Shown here one piece after another: positions 1 through 6,978 of a stretch of 13,653 nucleotides of DNA. Each line of letters begins with the position of its first letter. Position 1 is the first letter of the stretch. The DNA lies in NCBI GenBank assembly GCA_023426855.1, contig JAEZBU010000393.1, positions 1 through 13,653 of the forward strand. Reading direction: 5' to 3'. This DNA is from Pseudomonadota bacterium. GTDB lineage: Bacteria; Pseudomonadota; Alphaproteobacteria; Rhizobiales; Hyphomicrobiaceae. The position numbers were made by a program, and so were the translations under genes. The notes below the pieces were generated by a model, which was not told where the DNA came from, did not search any database, and was given only the letters and a program-made list of their open reading frames with translations.

Positions 1-107
1 CGCGCGATCTCGGCGGTCATTTGCTTGCGCAGCGCATCTTCGCTTTCCTTCGCGGCTGCTGCGGCGGCCTCGAATTGCGTCATGAGCTCGGCGACTGTGG
101 ACGTCAT
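1..107 (-). CDS. Partial CDS of unknown function, coupled to selB
   Basis: Only the N-terminal 35 codons are inside the window; the gene runs off the left edge. It begins with ATG at 107-105, which overlaps the selB stop in an ATGA arrangement, so translation is probably coupled to that of SelB. The visible protein begins MTSTVAELM, followed by a run of alanines and then alternating Lys/Glu/Asp/Arg. This charged, Ala-rich pattern suggests an amphipathic helix or short coiled coil. I see no signal peptide and no recognisable domain. No separate promoter is visible and no terminator separates it from selC, so it should be the next gene of the selenium operon. I do not recognise it, and the function is unknown. 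Reality as a gene rests on the clean overlap and the open frame to the edge. Confidence 0.6.
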   Translation of the reverse strand, partial: MTSTVAELMTQFEAAAAAAKESEDALRKQMTAEIA

Positions 108-2164
108 CGTTGAACCTCAGGTGTGGCTGGCGGGGAAGGATGGGAGTCGAACCCACCTGGGACCGTCTGACGGCCCCACCCGGATTTGAAGTCCGGTCGC
201 CCCACCGGGAGCGGGACTTCCCCGTCTTGTGTCTGCGCGGCCTCCGGCGCGAAAAACGCAACGCGAGCCGGATTGATGCGGCGCAAATCCTGTCGGCGGA
301 TGGTAAATCCGTGCCGATCAAAAAACTCCAATATCTGGATAGCGACTTTCCGGCCGTTATCCAAGCGATCGCGGAAATCGGCGGCAGTGAACCTGCCCTC
401 CGGCGCATGGGCTGCGACGTCGATGGCGATCTCGGCCATGGTCTGCACGGTGGTGCGCAGGAAGAAATGGTCGTGGGCAACTTCTTCCACGTCGCCGCGC
501 CGAGCGGCCATGCGCATCAGCCGGCGCACCGCGCCTTCGTCGATGGTCATCGCTTTCGCGATATCGCGGACGCGGGGCGGTCGGTACGGCTCGGCGGCGA
601 GACGCGGCAGGATGAGCGCCCACAGCCGTTCCTCCTCGTCGGAAAAGCGCACTTCGTGACCTGGGCGCCGGACCCAGGTGCGATCGATGACGACGTCTCC
701 TGTTTCGGCCAACTTCCGCAATGCAGTCGCGAACAGCGGTGCCGGAACCGTGGGCTTCTCGCCTTTGCGCAACTGCTCCATGCCGATACCGGGCAGATCA
801 GGCCGCTCTGCGTGGAAAGCGTCGAGCATCGCGCCGATGCGCTGTCGGAACAGCTCCCACGCCGCGCTTGCAGTTGCCATGCGCCCGCCCGATGTCGGCA
901 GCACGATGAGATTGAGCTCAGTCTTCAGTCGCGCTGCGGTGTCGGCTCCAACGGCGCGATCACGGATAAACGTATCAAGCGCAATCCATTTATTGCCCAT
1001 GGTCAGAATGCGCGCGAGCGCTTGCGCAGGATCTGGTTCGGATAGGGCGTCGATTTCGGCGCGACGTTCCGGCGTGCGGCGGCGGCGCTCCGGTGCGCGC
1101 AGATCGATGAACGCACCCCCGCCGACGGTACGGCTGGACGAGGTATCGCGAATGACGAAGCGATCGTGAGCGGCGGCTGCCAGCGGGCGTTCGAGCACGA
1201 GCTGCACGTATTCGGTTTCGCCCGGCTTGATCGGCTGATCGCGCAGGATGACGACGCGGCCAGGTACTTCGGCGGCGGCGTGATGCACCTTGACCGGGAA
1301 CCACTGTCCGATGGGGCGCGGTTCAGATGCGAGCACGCGCAGGCGCGCATCGATACGTGCGGTGGGTGCGTGCAGGACAGGATCGAGCACGACATCGCCG
1401 CGGCTGATCGCGGTCTTTGAAATCTGCGGCCCGCTGAGTACCAGAGCGCAGCGCTCGCCCGCCGTCCCGCGTTCGGCTGCTTGGTTCTGCGCCTTGATCG
1501 ACCGCACGCGTGCTTCAAGCCCGGACGGACTGATCAGCACGTGATCGTCAACGCGGACGGAACCCGACAGCACTGTGCCGGTGACGGCCGTGCCCATTCC
1601 GGTGAGCGTGAAGCAACGATCGACCGCGAGCCGGAACAGTCCGTCGGCGTTGCGCGCGGCTATCGTATGGGCGGCGGCATCCAGCTTTTCAGTCAGCGCA
1701 TCGATGCCTTGGCCGGTGATCGCCGATACGGGGATGATTTCAGCGTCGTGTAAGCCTGTGTCAGCGAGCGTTGACCGGATTTCGTTGGCGACGACTGCGA
1801 GCCGGTCGGCTGGAACGAGATCGCATTTGCTCAACGCCACCACGCCGCGCGTCAGGCCGAGCAGGTCGATGATGGCCAGATGCTCGCGGGTTTGCGGCAT
1901 CACGCCGTCGTCTGCGGCCACGACCAGGATCACGAAATCGATGCCTGTCGCTCCGGCCAGCATGTTATGCACCAGCCCTTCGTGGCCGGGCACGTCGATG
2001 AAGCTGATGGTGCTGCCGCCTGGTCGCGGCCAATGCGCGAAGCCGAGGTCGATGGAGATGCCGCGCGCTTTTTCTTCCTTCAGCCGATCGGTATCGACGC
2101 CGGTCAGGCGGCCGATCAGCGCGGTCTTTCCGTGATCGATATGGCCTGCCGTGCCGACGATCAT
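104..2164 (-). CDS. selB: Selenocysteine-specific elongation factor SelB
   Basis: GTPase that binds selenocysteyl-tRNA-Sec and the SECIS hairpin, delivering Sec to UGA codons on the ribosome. The N-terminal EF-Tu-like domain shows G1 GHIDHGKT (residues 7-14), G3 DVPGHE (57-62) and G4 SKCD (112-115), followed by two beta-barrel domains. The C-terminal half is the winged-helix array, ending in a segment (RDRLDNGRKVAIQILEFFDR) like the SECIS-binding fourth winged helix of the E. coli protein. The start ATG overlaps the stop of the Sel1-repeat gene (ATGA), so the start is well supported. At 686 aa it is longer than E. coli SelB (614 aa). Residues 648-679 are a literal in-frame reading of the tRNA-Sec gene, with seven more residues before the TGA. 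This tail is probably not functional protein sequence. No stop codon occurs between the family's normal end and selC. Confidence 0.97.
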   Translation of the reverse strand: MIVGTAGHIDHGKTALIGRLTGVDTDRLKEEKARGISIDLGFAHWPRPGGSTISFIDVPGHEGLVHNMLAGATGIDFVILVVAADDGVMPQTREHLAIIDLLGLTRGVVALSKCDLVPADRLAVVANEIRSTLADTGLHDAEIIPVSAITGQGIDALTEKLDAAAHTIAARNADGLFRLAVDRCFTLTGMGTAVTGTVLSGSVRVDDHVLISPSGLEARVRSIKAQNQAAERGTAGERCALVLSGPQISKTAISRGDVVLDPVLHAPTARIDARLRVLASEPRPIGQWFPVKVHHAAAEVPGRVVILRDQPIKPGETEYVQLVLERPLAAAAHDRFVIRDTSSSRTVGGGAFIDLRAPERRRRTPERRAEIDALSEPDPAQALARILTMGNKWIALDTFIRDRAVGADTAARLKTELNLIVLPTSGGRMATASAAWELFRQRIGAMLDAFHAERPDLPGIGMEQLRKGEKPTVPAPLFATALRKLAETGDVVIDRTWVRRPGHEVRFSDEEERLWALILPRLAAEPYRPPRVRDIAKAMTIDEGAVRRLMRMAARRGDVEEVAHDHFFLRTTVQTMAEIAIDVAAHAPEGRFTAADFRDRLDNGRKVAIQILEFFDRHGFTIRRQDLRRINPARVAFFAPEAAQTQDGEVPLPVGRPDFKSGWGRQTVPGGFDSHPSPPATPEVQR
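128..223 (-). tRNA. selC: tRNA-Sec (anticodon UCA), inside the selB coding sequence
   Basis: Selenocysteine tRNA, charged with serine and converted by SelA. The 96-nt cloverleaf reads on the minus strand. The anticodon loop CTTCAAA lies at 191-185 with anticodon TCA (plus-strand tga, 187-189) on a perfect 5-bp stem. There is a 6-bp D stem with a CGGT loop, a 9-bp long variable arm (TGGGGCCGT/ACGGTCCCA), T loop TTCGACT, discriminator G and an encoded CCA at 130-128. The 6-bp D stem and very long extra arm are diagnostic of tRNA-Sec. The acceptor pairs GGGGAAG with CTTCCCC (7 bp). The eighth position would be a U-C mismatch, while the T stem can extend to 6 bp, so the coaxial stack still totals 13 bp. 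The whole gene lies in frame within the last 39 codons of selB. No T-run terminator follows it. Confidence 0.96.
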
Positions 2165-2961
2165 CGCACGACTTCCTCGAACGCGAGCGGCAGGGTTGCG
2201 CGCTGTTCAGCCTCACGGCGTTGCTCCGGTGAGCACCCGGCATGGACGCCGGGATAAAAGCGGTCGGCGAACTGGCTGCGACCGATGCGGGCACGGATCA
2301 GCCAGGCGAGGGCTGCCACTTGGTCCTGTTCGACGCCGGCGCCGAGCTGATGTGCTGCGCCGAGCATGGCTTGACCATCGGGGTCATCGCGAAGCGCCGC
2401 CATACGCCACCAGCGCGCCGCCGCCTCGACATCGCGCTCAACGCCGAGCGCGTTGTTATATAGCAGCCCGATACGCGTCATCGATGCGGCGATGCCCTGA
2501 TCGGCCGCTTTGCGCGCCCACTGCATCGCTTCGGCGTAGTCAGGCTCGCGATGATCGCCTTCGGTCAGGATCCACGACAGCATGTCCTGGGCGAACGGCT
2601 CGCCCTGCTTGGCTGCGCGCGCATACCATTCCTCGGCAATCGAGCGTTGCGGCGCGCCGTCTTCGCCGTTGAAATAGAAGTCCGCCAGGAGGCGTTGGCC
2701 GAGCGCATCGCCGGACTTTGCCGCAAGCGTCAGCCATTGCAGGGCAAGAGCAACATCGCGTTCCACACCCAGGCCACCGACGAAACAACGGCCAATCTCG
2801 GCCTGCGCGCGCGCCACGCCGGCATGCGCGTCCCTCACCCAGATTGCCAGGGCTGCATCATAGTCGCCGCGCGCGGCAGCCGCGGACGCTTCGGCCAGCC
2901 GCTTATCGACCGCACCAGTCGTGGCGGCGGACTCCGGCGACTGTCCACCACGCCAGATCAT
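2161..2961 (-). CDS. Sel1-repeat (TPR-like) protein between selA and selB
   Basis: A 266-aa alpha-solenoid protein with about five Sel1-type repeats at roughly residues 49-84, 85-120, 122-156, 158-193 and 195-226. Each has the A-x-x-x-L/I-G-x-x-Y/F...G-V-x-x-D...A-x-x-W-x-x-x-A-A pattern; LGVERDV occurs in both repeat 1 and repeat 4. There is no signal peptide or membrane segment, so it is probably cytoplasmic. Such repeats serve protein-protein interaction; no catalytic motif is visible. Its ATG overlaps the selA stop and its TGA overlaps the selB start, both as ATGA, so it is translated together with the two selenium genes. The Sel1 name comes from a Notch-pathway regulator and has nothing to do with selenium; the link here is positional only. 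A scaffold for SelA, SelB or formate dehydrogenase assembly is conceivable but unproven. Confidence 0.88.
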   Translation of the reverse strand: MIWRGGQSPESAATTGAVDKRLAEASAAAARGDYDAALAIWVRDAHAGVARAQAEIGRCFVGGLGVERDVALALQWLTLAAKSGDALGQRLLADFYFNGEDGAPQRSIAEEWYARAAKQGEPFAQDMLSWILTEGDHREPDYAEAMQWARKAADQGIAASMTRIGLLYNNALGVERDVEAAARWWRMAALRDDPDGQAMLGAAHQLGAGVEQDQVAALAWLIRARIGRSQFADRFYPGVHAGCSPEQRREAEQRATLPLAFEEVVR

Positions 2962-4379
2962 GCACCGCTCTCCCGCACGCTGAGGCGCGGCAGTTGCGCG
3001 ATAAACCCGGCTTCATCATCGAGGCAACGCACGTCGAAGATGAGTGCGCCATCCTTGATGTGGCCGATCACTGGGATCGGCAGGCTGCGGAATGCTACCG
3101 CAAGGGCGTCGAGCTTGGTGCCGGCCCCTTTGCGCTGCGCCGGTTTGCAGGCGATGCCAGCGCTCGGCAACGTTGCCAGCGGCAGCGCACCGGAACCGAT
3201 CTGGCTTTCGCAGTGGATGGCGCTGACGTCATAGTCATCGCCCGCGGCTTGGGCGATTGGCGCGGCGAGGCGATGGGCAACGATCGACAGGTCCTCGCGC
3301 TTGGCCACGAAATAGCGAAGTGTCGGGAGCGTTTCCGGCAGGCGGTCGGGATCGCGGTACAACTTCAGCACGGCTTCCAGCGCGGCCATGCGGATCTTGT
3401 CGAGCCGCAGCGCGCGCTTCATGGGGTTACGCGCCACGCGAGCGACGAGATCCTTCCGCCCGGCGACGATGCCGGCCTGCGGCCCGCCGAGCAGCTTGTC
3501 GCCAGAGAAGGTGACGAGGTCCGCGCCTTCCGCGAGAGAGTCGCGCACGGTCGGCTCAGGCCGCAGCCCGTAGGATGACAGATCGACCAGCGCGCCGGAG
3601 CCGAGATCATGGATGAACGGCACGCCCGCTTTGCGCGCCAGCGCGCTGAGTTCCTGCGCGGAGACCGATTTGGTAAAGCCCTGAATCAGGTAGTTCGATG
3701 TGTGCGCCTTCAGGATGAGGCCGGTATCGTCACTGAAGGCCTGCTCATAATCCTTCAGGTGTGTGCGATTGGTCGTGCCGACCTCACGCAAGTGCGCCCC
3801 GGCACGCGCCATGATGTCGGGGAGGCGAAACGCGCCGCCGATCTCAATCAGCTCGCCGCGCGAAACGATGGCATCGCGACCCGCGCCGAACGTGTTGAGC
3901 GTCAGCAGCACCGCGCCCGCGTTGTTGTTGACGATGGCAGCATCTTCCGCGCCGGTCAGTTCGCGGATCAGCCCGCGCACGTGGTCGTCGCGTTCGCCGC
4001 GCGCCGCGCCGCCGACATCGAATTCCAGCGCAACCGCGGAACGCATGGCATCGACAGCCGCGGCGATGGCGCTTTCCGGCAAAACGGCGCGACCGAGATT
4101 GGTATGCAGGACGGTGCCTGTCAGGTTGAACACACGGCGCAGGCTCGGCGCGTCGTCGTGTTCGAGGCGTTCAAGAGCCGCCGCCGCGATGGCTTTGTCG
4201 TCCGGTACGTCACCGCCGTCAGCACGCACCGCCTCACGCACTTCGGCGATCGTGGTGCGGATGGCGTTGACTGTGGCGTCATGGCCAAAGCGGGATATAG
4301 CGACTTCACCCGTCGAGCTGCGTAGCACCTGATCGACGGAGGGAAATCTCATGGCGCGGTTCGCGCGTGTGTCGGTCAT
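2958..4379 (-). CDS. selA: L-seryl-tRNA(Sec) selenium transferase SelA
   Basis: PLP-dependent enzyme that converts seryl-tRNA-Sec to selenocysteyl-tRNA-Sec using selenophosphate; the bacterial family forms a decamer. The 473-aa length matches the family (E. coli 463). The PLP lysine lies in TFSGDKLLGGPQAG and is Lys295 here, the same number as in E. coli. Other family signatures are NLTGTVLHTNLGRAVL (85-100), NNNAGAVLL (151-159) and REVGTTNRTH (198-207). The N-terminal RFPSVDQVLRS stretch is typical of the tRNA-binding region. The chosen ATG lies 18 bases after the fdhE stop, with GAGGCG about 10 bases upstream; a second Met at residue 10 is an alternative start. The stop overlaps the Sel1-repeat gene. 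A tiny GGCG/CGCC hairpin overlaps the ribosome-binding region, too short to weigh much. Confidence 0.97.
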   Translation of the reverse strand: MTDTRANRAMRFPSVDQVLRSSTGEVAISRFGHDATVNAIRTTIAEVREAVRADGGDVPDDKAIAAAALERLEHDDAPSLRRVFNLTGTVLHTNLGRAVLPESAIAAAVDAMRSAVALEFDVGGAARGERDDHVRGLIRELTGAEDAAIVNNNAGAVLLTLNTFGAGRDAIVSRGELIEIGGAFRLPDIMARAGAHLREVGTTNRTHLKDYEQAFSDDTGLILKAHTSNYLIQGFTKSVSAQELSALARKAGVPFIHDLGSGALVDLSSYGLRPEPTVRDSLAEGADLVTFSGDKLLGGPQAGIVAGRKDLVARVARNPMKRALRLDKIRMAALEAVLKLYRDPDRLPETLPTLRYFVAKREDLSIVAHRLAAPIAQAAGDDYDVSAIHCESQIGSGALPLATLPSAGIACKPAQRKGAGTKLDALAVAFRSLPIPVIGHIKDGALIFDVRCLDDEAGFIAQLPRLSVRESGA

Positions 4380-4397
4380 GGGCGCGTCGCCTCGCGA

Positions 4398-5312
4398 TCA
4401 ATAGCCCAGCAGGAACGGGTTTTGCCCGCCTCGCTTCCAGCCTTCTTCGGCCATCAGCATGTCGAGCCCCAACGAGGCGACATCGTCGGCGAACGGATCA
4501 AGCGCCGCATCATTCACCTGATAGAGGATTTTCACGTAGCTCTGACACGTGTCGCAGGTCTCGGCTTTGATGGCATCGGGCTGGCCGTCGATGGTGCTGT
4601 ATGAAATGCCGCCGGTGGAGCTGCACAGCACGCATTTCACGCGCACCACGTTCCACATCGTGGCGCACAGTGAGCAAGTGCAGAAGCGGGTGTTATGCGC
4701 GCGTGGCCATCCGACGACCGAACTGGTCATCGGGCCGCTGCCGCAGGTCGGGCAGGCGCTGTCAGCGACCGGCTTCAGACTGTCGCCGTCAAGCTGGGCG
4801 GCGAGGCGGGCGAAATGAACCTGCAAGGCCGCCAGGATCAGCACGCGCTGGGCGAGATCATCTGCGGGCTTGTCACTTATCGCGGCAACGATGAGCGCGT
4901 GACGTTCCTCATGGGACTTGCCCTGAAGTGCCGAGATGGCGTTGCGGGTAGCCGGTGGCAGATCAGCCCCGGAAAGACGCGTCAGGAGCGTGTCGACGGT
5001 GACGTGCAGCGTGTCATCGACATCCTGCAAAGCACGCGACAGCGGCGGCATGCCGTGCTCCAGCGCCTGACATATACGCGCGAAGTCGGGCAGGTGAGGG
5101 GTCGGGAGCTCCGGCAGCATGTCATGCTGGGCGCGCGCGATGGTGGCGAGGAATCGCAGGTACGGTTCCAGCGCATGGCCGGGCGCTACGGCGTCCAGTC
5201 GTTTCGCGCGCGAACTGAAAACAGAAGATGGATCGGGGAGAACAGCGAAGGGTGGCTTCGCTTCCTCCCCGATATTCATGAGACCCTGTTTCGGGCCGCC
5301 AACTTCAGACAT
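4398..5312 (-). CDS. fdhE: Formate dehydrogenase accessory protein FdhE
   Basis: Cytoplasmic maturation factor for Tat-exported respiratory formate dehydrogenases; in E. coli it binds the catalytic subunit. The 304-aa protein carries four Cys-x-x-Cys pairs in its C-terminal half: C187/C190 (CPTCGSG), C213/C216 (CSLC), C227/C230 (CVLC) and C253/C256 (CDTC). These are the metal-binding knuckles characteristic of FdhE. The N-terminal half is helical, as in the family. I chose the ATG at 5312 because GAGG lies 5 bases upstream and the E. coli-like length follows. The frame stays open for 44 more codons upstream, but those overlap fdoI. The gene starts 40 bases after fdoI, the largest gap in the operon. 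Its position between fdoI and selA links enzyme assembly with selenocysteine supply. Confidence 0.95.
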   Translation of the reverse strand: MSEVGGPKQGLMNIGEEAKPPFAVLPDPSSVFSSRAKRLDAVAPGHALEPYLRFLATIARAQHDMLPELPTPHLPDFARICQALEHGMPPLSRALQDVDDTLHVTVDTLLTRLSGADLPPATRNAISALQGKSHEERHALIVAAISDKPADDLAQRVLILAALQVHFARLAAQLDGDSLKPVADSACPTCGSGPMTSSVVGWPRAHNTRFCTCSLCATMWNVVRVKCVLCSSTGGISYSTIDGQPDAIKAETCDTCQSYVKILYQVNDAALDPFADDVASLGLDMLMAEEGWKRGGQNPFLLGY

Positions 5313-5317
5313 GAGCA

Positions 5318-5330
5318 CCTCGGACCGAGG
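5318..5330 (-). promoter_or_regulatory. Short hairpin over the fdhE ribosome-binding site
   Basis: In the mRNA the 13 bases CCTCGGTCCGAGG can fold into a 5-bp stem (CCTCG/CGAGG) with loop GTC. The 3' arm contains the GAGG taken as the fdhE Shine-Dalgarno sequence, 5 bases before the ATG, so folding would hide it. The GGTC at the tip resembles the apical loop of bacterial SECIS elements. The structure is small and could be chance; function is inference. Confidence 0.3.
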
Positions 5331-5352
5331 ATAAAACGTGAGATGAGTACTA

Positions 5353-6066
5353 TTACTCGGCAGGCGTGACATTAGGGCGTTCGATCTCGCCCTTGTCGAT
5401 CTCTTTGCGCAGCCACTTGCGATGATGGCGGTATCCCCAGCCACCGGTCACGAAGCCACGCGTCATCGCCGAGAGTGTACCCCGCACCCAGATCGCCGCG
5501 TAAACGTGAACAATCCAGATGGTAATGGCCAGAACAGCAGCGCCTGCGTGCAACAACGCAGCCATGCGCAGCTGGTCAATGGTCGCTTTGAAGCCCAACA
5601 GCCCCTCGAAGTAGGCAAGCCCCGGTTCCCACAAGCCGATACCCGTGATGAACAGGACCGTCACAAGGATAGACTGCGACCAGAATACGAACTTCTGACC
5701 GGCATTATATTTGCCGACCTCGGGCAGATAGTGATCGTTCGCGGTCAGCACATGACGGATGCGGGCCAGCCAGACGAAATCGGTTGTTTCCGGGAGGTTC
5801 TGCCAGAAGAAGCGGAAGAACAGCCCCAGGAAACTCACCACCAGCACCACACCGATCCAGGGATGGAGCCAGCGCACGACAGCGCCGCCGCCGAACAGCC
5901 CACTCAGCCAGAACAGGCTGGGATGGAACAGAGACAGGCCACTGAGCAGCAGCAGCACGAAGCTGATCGCCACGATCCAGTGGTTGATGCGGGCCAACCC
6001 GGAGTAACGGCGCACACGAATGTGCGCGCCGTCGTCCTGCTGGTGAGCCACGACTTTGTCGGTCAT
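5353..6066 (-). CDS. fdoI: Formate dehydrogenase cytochrome b556 (gamma) subunit
   Basis: Membrane subunit of the FDH-N/FDH-O type complex. It binds two b hemes and passes formate electrons to quinone. The 237-aa protein has four hydrophobic segments, roughly residues 29-48, 68-86, 130-147 and 170-192. Histidines at 29, 68, 173 and 187 reproduce the spacing of the E. coli FdnI heme ligands (18, 57, 155, 169: gaps of 39 and 14), which strongly supports heme binding. The ATG overlaps the fdoH stop (ATGA) and is preceded by a strong AGGAGGAA. It ends with TAA, 40 bases before fdhE. The names fdoI and fdnI cannot be told apart from sequence alone; I use the fdo names for all three subunits. Confidence 0.95.
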   Translation of the reverse strand: MTDKVVAHQQDDGAHIRVRRYSGLARINHWIVAISFVLLLLSGLSLFHPSLFWLSGLFGGGAVVRWLHPWIGVVLVVSFLGLFFRFFWQNLPETTDFVWLARIRHVLTANDHYLPEVGKYNAGQKFVFWSQSILVTVLFITGIGLWEPGLAYFEGLLGFKATIDQLRMAALLHAGAAVLAITIWIVHVYAAIWVRGTLSAMTRGFVTGGWGYRHHRKWLRKEIDKGEIERPNVTPAE

Positions 6067-6965
6067 GACTTTCCTCCTGCCATTTTATCCGCGCTCTCCT
6101 CGTCTTCCTTGGAGACGCGGTTGGGCCCTTGCAGGACGTGATGGATGAGACCTGCAGCCGCCGTCAGGCCGATGACCGCCATGCCAGCATATTTGCTGAC
6201 ACCCTTCCACATCTCGACGATCGGGCTGATCCTCGGGTTGTTCGGAAGGCCGGCATAGATCTCCGGTTTGTCGGCGTGATGCAGAACGTACATCACGTGC
6301 GTGCCGCTCACCCCGGGCGGATTGTAAAGCCCGGCCTGGTCGAAACCGCGGGATTTCAGGTCGGTGATCCGCTTATCCGCGAGGCCGACCATTTCGTCCT
6401 TGGTTCCGAAGGTGATGCAGTGCGTCGGGCAGGCTTTGGCGCACGCCGGCTGTTGGCCGACGGCGATCCGGTCCGAGCACAGCGTACATTTGTACGCCTT
6501 GTGATCGACCTGGGAGATGCGCGGGATGTTGAAAGGGCATCCCTTCACGCAATAGCCGCACCCGATGCAGTTTTCTTTGACGAAATCGACGATGCCATTG
6601 GCGTATTGCACAATGGCGCCCGGCGCCGGGCAGGCCTTGAGGCAGCCCGGATCTTCGCAATGCATGCAGCCATCCTTGCGGATGAGCCACTCGAGATTGC
6701 CGGTCGTCGGGTTTTCGTACTCCGTGAAACGCATCAGCGTGAACATGGTGGGCGTCAGGTCGTGGGGGTTATCGTAGACTCCCACGTTGACGCCGACCGG
6801 CTCGCGCATGTCGTTCCACTCCAGACACGCCGACTGGCAGGCCTTGCAGCCAATGCACTTCGACGTGTCGATCAGCTTCACCACTTCGATGCCGCGATTG
6901 GGCTGCGGCGTCGCCGTCACCGATGCCGAGCGGCGGATGACGTCGAATGGCTGAAACGTTGCCAT
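6063..6965 (-). CDS. fdoH: Formate dehydrogenase iron-sulfur (beta) subunit
   Basis: Electron-transfer subunit carrying four [4Fe-4S] clusters between the catalytic subunit and cytochrome b. The 300-aa protein has the four ferredoxin-type cysteine groups: CIGCKACQSAC (from residue 37), CMHCEDPGCLKACP, CIGCGYCVKGCP and CTLC...CAKACP. A single transmembrane helix lies near the C-terminus, about residues 254-276 (VSKYAGMAVIGLTAAAGLI), as in FdnH, anchoring it to the membrane. There is no signal peptide; family members are co-exported with the Tat-targeted catalytic subunit. It starts 13 bases after the fdoG stop with GGGAGGA upstream and overlaps fdoI by ATGA. Confidence 0.96.
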   Translation of the reverse strand: MATFQPFDVIRRSASVTATPQPNRGIEVVKLIDTSKCIGCKACQSACLEWNDMREPVGVNVGVYDNPHDLTPTMFTLMRFTEYENPTTGNLEWLIRKDGCMHCEDPGCLKACPAPGAIVQYANGIVDFVKENCIGCGYCVKGCPFNIPRISQVDHKAYKCTLCSDRIAVGQQPACAKACPTHCITFGTKDEMVGLADKRITDLKSRGFDQAGLYNPPGVSGTHVMYVLHHADKPEIYAGLPNNPRISPIVEMWKGVSKYAGMAVIGLTAAAGLIHHVLQGPNRVSKEDEESADKMAGGKS

Positions 6966-6978
6966 GGTTTCGTCCTCC

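Noticed and set aside
128..223. Integration (attachment) site at selC, as known for islands in enterobacteria
   Set aside because: No integrase, no repeated tRNA 3' end and no foreign-looking DNA next to it; neighbours are intact sel genes.
110..1045. A 311-codon open frame antisense to selB and across selC
   Set aside because: Opposite strand of selB and of the tRNA, with no family resemblance; shadow frame.
5313..5444. 44-codon N-terminal extension of fdhE
   Set aside because: It overlaps fdoI, lacks a ribosome-binding site and exceeds the family length; ATG at 5312 has GAGG at proper spacing.
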